Source of the DNA: Phytophthora quininea
Taxonomy: Eukaryota; Oomycota; Peronosporomycetes; Peronosporales; Peronosporaceae
Length of the DNA: 31,776 nt
NCBI GenBank assembly: GCA_011947345.1
Contig: JAAVTG010000700.1
Span: 1-31,776 of the forward strand
Direction: 5' to 3'
Positions 27,138 through 31,776 of the stretch are shown here, piece after piece. Positions within the stretch are counted from its first letter, which is position 1; the number at the start of each line of letters is the position of its first letter. The notes beneath the pieces were generated by a model. It worked only from the letters and a program-made list of their open reading frames with translations, did not search any database and was not told where the DNA came from. A program made the translations under genes and the position numbers.

Positions 27138-28402
27138 ACAACAGCATCCGCGATGCAGCAGCGGGAGGCCACTTCGACATGCTGAAATGGGCTTCAGAAA
27201 AGGACGGCTCGGTTGGTGCTGGGAGTTCTTGTGTTGATGACTATGGAGTTCTTTTGAAAGCCGCAGAAGGAGGCCATTTGGATATCGTCAAGTGGCTCTG
27301 CACGTTCCGATGCTGCCGATGAGAGCAGGCCAATGAGAGCGAGGCCGATAGAAATATTAGCGGCGGAGGTGGCAGCCACCTCACTATTCGTACCTTACCA
27401 GTTTGGGTGGAGACGCTGGTCTTTTATCCATTCTGCTGCGATCAATGGGCATTTAGAGGTTGCCAAGTACCTCCGCTCTCGTGTGGACCGACAAACGACG
27501 CACAGTGCGAGCAGGAAAGGCAAAGATTCTCGACAATTTGCCAGATCCAAAACCATTTTGGCTACGACTTCTGCCGCCCAAGTCTCAGCCGAAACCATGT
27601 TGCATGTCGTAAGAGAAGGCTTCACGGACATTGCGCGTTGGCTGTGCGAGGGATACAATGCGGATGGCAGATGCAACCTCTTCTGGATGTATGAATAATT
27701 GATGAGTATTTGTCCGTGGTGGATGAGGCAGCATGCATGGCCACCTGGACATTCTTCATATCTGCACGAAGTACGGGAAGCTATCTCCGGGGATGATGAA
27801 CAGCAGCGAAAACGCAGACGCCTTAACCAAGTGTCGGGAGAAACGAGAACGTCGCGGACTAGCTGCTAGAAATGCGGCGTATCCCTTACCCATGAGTCCT
27901 TCACCACTAAAGCCAATTGGGTCTGGTTGCACCGCTCGAGCAGTGGGCAGAGCTGCAACCAATGGCCACTTTGAAGCCGTCAAATGGTTGCACACCAACC
28001 AGCGAGGGTGACGTTCGAGCGCCATGAGTCGAGCAGCGGAAGGACACTTCGAAATGGTGCAATGGCTGCACCAACACCTGCCGAAAGACGGCAAGACTTC
28101 ATCGACAGGGCTGCCAGTTGTGACGTAAACGTGGTCAAATGACTGCATGAACACACGAGCACTAGAGACAGCAAATACGCTGTGGATTATGCCGCTCGAG
28201 GCGGATTTGACGTCGTCAGTGGCTGCACCTGAATACGGACGCTGGCTGCACGACCAGTGACGAGACAGAGCTGCGAAATATATCTTGACGCGGTGAAATG
28301 GCTGCAAGAACCAGACAGAAGCTGCACGACCGACGCCATTGACGGCGCTGCAGGTCAGGTCGCCTTGATATTGCAGTGGCTGAAGCGGAATTGCGGTAAG
28401 AT
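27138..28402 (+). pseudogene. Degenerate ankyrin-repeat gene
   Basis: Repeated ankyrin signatures of the type common in oomycete ankyrin families appear in several frames. In order they are DAAAGGHFDMLKWA (about 27155), KAAEGGHLDIVKWLC (27259), SAAINGHLEVAKYLRS (27434), REGFTDIARWLCEG (27612), RAATNGHFEAVKWLHTN (27950) and RAAEGHFEMVQWLHQH (28028). They continue as VVK-stop-LHEH (28130), where TGG has become TGA, and DAVKWLQEP with LILQWLKRNC (28289-28395). Frames change repeatedly and stops interrupt. No start codon or promoter is visible, because the 5' end abuts the truncated PG G''. Confidence 0.75.
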
Positions 28403-29619
28403 ACTACGTCCCGGTCCCCGCTAGGCAGCCCTGGGTATAAGTGTAGCAGGAGCGAGGCGAGGCGGGCGATGGCCTTGGCCGGTTGTGACCGGCAACTACC
28501 GAGTGATTCCGTGGCTGCATGGACCTGTGAGACAGCCAGCCAAGACGCGATGGACAGAAGCCGTAGCAGAAGTCATTTCGAGCCTGCTCTCTAGTTTCCC
28601 TCAGTGCCATCGCTTTTATGCATTCCTGCTAGCATATGACGGCAATGCATCAGGCTTTCATATTGACCATTTGATCATAGCTGTTGCATTTTATATAATG
28701 CCATTTTAATTCCGCTTGAGTCATACATAACCAGGCGAGGGTGGCTGAATCACATAAAAATCCTGACCTTCATTCAGTTGACCTTTGTCGTCATCCCACA
28801 CCGCGCATTTTTTGCTGTCGTGGTGGCGGCACCGCCTCTTGGTTGGATGAAATATCGGCAAACTATTGACGACTTGAGAGGGTGGTGGTTGTTTTGGTTT
28901 ATTTACGTATATGGATTGAAACGCTGTCCCAATAGGCAAAATCACAATCGATATACAACAGTTGACTTGCTCCACGCCAAATTATCGATTCGATTCATTC
29001 ATTCTGTCTTACATTTATCTTTTGCTGATTACATATATGTTACAGCGATGGAGGGGAAAAGTTTTAGAATATTTTGGATGAACTCTTGCCGGGAAGAAGC
29101 GGAAGATAACAGTGAGTGCTGACAAACAATCTGTACATTAGTTTGTCAACGAATCAGATATTTGGATATCGTACTAGCCACAGTTTTGGGATGTGAACTA
29201 CAACTTTATCTTTGTTGCACACGGACTGTGGCATTGAGTCCATTAACTAGGCTTTGCGGTGGATTTCACAAGGCGACATCACTGGTGCACACTCGACATG
29301 CTACTAATTATTTTGAAAACGGCGTAGCAGAACGATCCATCTGCACCGCCATAGACATGGCCACTGTTCTTTCGCGCTTGCAGTCCCTGACTCCGATGTA
29401 TCATAGAATTATAGATGTTGCAAGGTTTTCAATTATAGAAGTTTTGGCGATGAAGTGTTGTTCATTTCAGGAGCCACAAGAAGCGTGCAAGTACCAAGCG
29501 CTGATCTGGCGTGGTCCCAGCGGCTCTGTCGCTGTGGAAAGACTTTGGAACAATGCCCAAGCTTTGGAAGACTGGTAAGCCTCACCCTGTGGGCCTCCAG
29601 TCGTGGCTACCCTGATCAA
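28403..29619. other. AT-richer region without a supported gene
   Basis: Base composition drops in GC after about 28600. Open frames at 28778-29122 and 29162-29578 (plus) show no domain I know. The second may be a decayed 5' part of the chromodomain element that follows. No PG or ankyrin sequence is visible. Confidence 0.4.
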
Positions 29620-30566
29620 GTTTCGCGCCTAGAACAGCAGATCGTCACTCTTCCGGGTAATATGACAGAATTTCCTCTGGAGAATGATATTGTCATGAAT
29701 GACCAGCAACAGGATAGTGACAGCTCGAGCAGTGACCGCGTTTCCCAAACTGACATGTCGAGCAATTTAAATGACGCATCTGAGCATGATAAGTTGTTCT
29801 ACCACATTTATGATCGGTACTACGGTGAGCTGCGCCTTGCGGCCAATGTAGACTATGCCCCAATAAAGCAAACGTGGCTAGTTGCTCGCATTATTGATCG
29901 TAAGCTCCATGCTAGCGGGTATCTCTATAGAGTACTTTGGATAGGCCCACGTCACGGCAGTGGACGTCGGTACTACCAATGGGCTTGGGAACCTCGCCGA
30001 GTGTTTATGGAAGCCAATTTCGCACAAGAGGAAATTGTCACGGAAGAAGCGTCGTTTTGACTCCTTCTGTAAGAAGGACAAGATTGGCAAGACCACCATT
30101 GGTGTTGACATCGCTGGGCTATGCTTGCTCCATGCGCTACAACAAACGCCTGAGCTAGCCGGGCGACCGGTTATCGCCGACGTCTTGGCTGCGGAACTAC
30201 ACGTCCACCAGATCGACTTGACTGAAACCACCTCGTGGAAAGTGTTTCTAGTCTACCTACGTCGTATGCGGGGTATCCGAAGAGACTTCGTTTTCAAGGC
30301 AATCTCTGAGGACAATTTGACGGTGCCGGGACGTCAGGGGGCGCGTGCTTGGCGAAGTGGATCTTCGAGACGGGATCTGTCTTTGTACTGTCTATAACCA
30401 CCAGTTTGTTGGGCATGCGCTTGTGCTACAGGTCCACGGAAAGCAGAGTCTTATCTTCGACGGTGACGACGGCAAATCAGTTATTGTCAGCAGACTGGAT
30501 CAACTACATTGCCTGTATTCGTCCTTTCGTCATCTTGGGGATGAAGTAGATGATAGGATTCAATAA
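29620..30566 (+). pseudogene. Chromodomain plus cysteine-peptidase-like pseudogene, probably element-derived
   Basis: Three successive frames form one protein-like sequence. To about 30045, an acidic Ser/Asp-rich stretch precedes a chromodomain-like block (VARIIDRKLHASGYLYRVLW, then WAWEPRRVF). After a frameshift, KKRRFDSFCKKDKIGKTTIG leads into GVDIAGLCLLHALQQTPE. After a second frameshift near 30340, LRDGICLCTVYNHQFVGHAL then VLQVHGKQSLIFDGDDGK follows. The Cys of GLCLLHAL, the His of VGHALVL and the Asp that follows resemble the layout of papain/OTU/Ulp1-like peptidases. Chromodomain-peptidase fusions occur in repetitive oomycete genes; the exact family is an inference. Confidence 0.5.
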
Positions 30567-30830
30567 GGATATCCGCGGGTTTGACTTATCGATAATAAAC
30601 TTTCCCAGCAAAGTTATGTTTGTGCATGGTATTTACTTCGTTTGCCTTTGTATTCGGTACTAGACCAGGGAAACCTCAGCGAGGAGAAAGCCTTTGGTGC
30701 GAACAAAAGATAAAAAAAAAAGGAAAAAACCCCCCAAAAAAAAAAAACGCTGTAGGCAAGCTTCATGCATTGGTGTTATTTTTGTACACTAGAGGGAATG
30801 GCCTGATAGATCATCGTGGGATGTTATCCT
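30567..30830. other. Region between the pseudogenes, with an A/C homopolymer tract
   Basis: Contains an A-rich tract at 30711-30747 (A runs, GG, A6, C6, A12) downstream of the chromodomain pseudogene on the same strand. It could be the decayed poly(A) end of a retrotransposed copy or a simple repeat. Nothing else is recognised. Confidence 0.45.
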
Positions 30831-31198
30831 GAGTTTGGCCCTTAGTTGTCTAAACTGGTGCTTGTCTAAAGCTTTTGTAAATATATCTGCGACAATATCT
30901 TTGGTGTTGCAGTATGCGACGGTGGATTCGTGTCGCTCTACTTTTCTTGTACGAAACAGTATCGCACGTGAATATGCTTTGACCGTCCGTGGAGTTCGGA
31001 ATTGTAGCAAATTTTGATGCAGCTCTGATTGTCCTCATGAATGAGGTTTGCTTTTATGGTAGTGAATCCTAGTTCTGCCAATAGCAGTTTGAGGAAGATC
31101 ATCTCCTGCATACAATGACACAGAGCAATCTACTCCGCCTCCGTTGTTGAGAGAACGACAGTATGGTGTTTACATGACAGCCATGAAATAGGACTGCT
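30831..31198 (-). pseudogene. Ty1/copia retrotransposon RNase H fragment, broken
   Basis: On the minus strand, SPISWLSCKHHTVVLSTTEAE is followed by TAG where copia elements usually have Tyr. Reading on gives IALCHCMQEMIFLKLLLAEL, EDNQSCIKICYN and SKHIHVRYCFVQEK. A frameshift near 30945 leads to DIVADIFTKALDKHQFRQLR. These are the characteristic C-terminal RNase H motifs of copia Pol. One nonsense change and one frameshift disable it. Homology stops near 31198 and no LTR can be assigned with confidence. Confidence 0.8.
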
Positions 31199-31776
31199 GC
31201 CGAGCATCGTCATATAGCTGTGGTGAAGCTCGTTGCGGATTGATGGGGAGAGACCGCGACTGTTGGGTGATGGTAATGAACGGGTGAGACACGTAGAGAA
31301 CATTCGAGAACTCCCGACCGACCGACCGCGATCATTTTGGGGTTGGTCACTTTGGTCGGTCAATGGTGGTCGATCATGAGCAATCATTTCGGTACATGGT
31401 CACTGATTGATCAGGTGCAATCATTTCGACACGTCATCGCGATCACTTCCGGCGATCACTGTACATCGGTCATGTGGCAGTCACGTGGGTATGCAGTCAC
31501 TCTCCGGTAGCACTCTACGATCGAGTGGATGTTGTGCAAAGGAAGCCCTGCGAAGGAGTGATGTGCAAGCAAGTTGAAGGACGGCGGAGCTGATTCATAC
31601 CCAATGAGCGGTGACGAGATCTTGGGTGCTCTTTTTGAAGGCGTTAAGCAAGGACAAAGTAACGATAATGTAAATGAGTGCAGACAGCTGTAGTGGATAG
31701 AGAGAGAAGACTAAAGAACAAACAGAGTTGATTTTCCCCTGGAACGTGCAAGAGGCATCGGGCACGAGCTGGTATA
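31199..31776. other. Unassigned right edge with GATCAC/GACC motifs
   Basis: No gene is visible. GACCGACCGACCG at 31316-31328 is followed to about 31490 by many irregularly spaced GATCA, GTCAC and ATCATTTCG words on both strands. The last 200 bp are unremarkable; they could be LTR or leader sequence of the copia remnant, which I cannot show. Confidence 0.4.

Noticed and set aside
26654..27322. 222-codon plus-strand frame joining antisense PG to ankyrin repeats
   Set aside because: The first two thirds are the PG antisense shadow. Only the last 60 codons are ankyrin-like and are annotated as part of the ankyrin pseudogene.
1..31776. tRNA, rRNA or CRISPR features
   Set aside because: Reading both strands I saw no cloverleaf with an anticodon stem, no rRNA core sequence and no regularly spaced direct repeats.

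Overview
The window looks like a nuclear accessory locus of an oomycete plant pathogen, most likely Phytophthora; I cannot fix the species. The reasons are a tandem family of secreted GH28 polygalacturonases with GC-rich third codon positions, very few and very short introns, an oomycete-type initiator (close to GCTCATTYYNCAWTTT) 50-65 bp before almost every start codon, and a flank of decayed ankyrin-repeat, Ty1/copia and chromodomain/peptidase sequence. Expanded polygalacturonase families are established knowledge for Phytophthora. No bacterial features are present.

Layout. From 248 to 27137 the window is almost entirely polygalacturonase (PG) sequence: twelve full-length or near full-length copies, one 5'-truncated copy, two internally deleted remnants and two orphan C-terminal tails. 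I name the loci A, B, C, D, F, F', D', C', B', E, G, G', H, H' and G''. They sit in three large inverted repeats, each with a unique centre: IR1 (about 529-7779 and 8811-16075, spacer 7780-8810), IR2 (about 16965-18773 and 19636-21444, spacer 18774-19635) and IR3 (about 20747-23572 and 24312-27137, spacer 23573-24311). IR3 reuses part of the right arm of IR2. At each centre the two innermost PG genes point outwards, so their promoters face each other across a spacer of 0.74-1.03 kb.

State of the genes. F, G, G', H and H' have intact uninterrupted reading frames. A is open if its 67-bp intron is removed, but carries two compensating indels. B, B', C, C' and F' carry one-base deletions, mostly in short homopolymer runs. 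E is a chimera formed at the outer breakpoint of IR1 and looks dead. D, D' and G'' are fragments. Where readable, the proteins have a signal peptide, a short pro-region, six cysteines and the four GH28 active-site motifs (NTD, DD, GHG, RIK). They should be secreted and cleave pectate in the host cell wall.

Right flank. At 27137 PG sequence stops abruptly against a degenerate ankyrin-repeat gene (27138 to about 28402). Then come an AT-richer stretch, a frameshifted chromodomain plus cysteine-peptidase-like pseudogene on the + strand ending near an A-rich tract, a broken copia RNase H fragment on the - strand, and an unassigned stretch with GATCAC-like and GACC motifs to the window end.

Many one-base differences between repeat arms lie in homopolymers, so draft-sequence errors cannot be separated from real decay here, and misassembly of the inverted repeats should be kept in mind.
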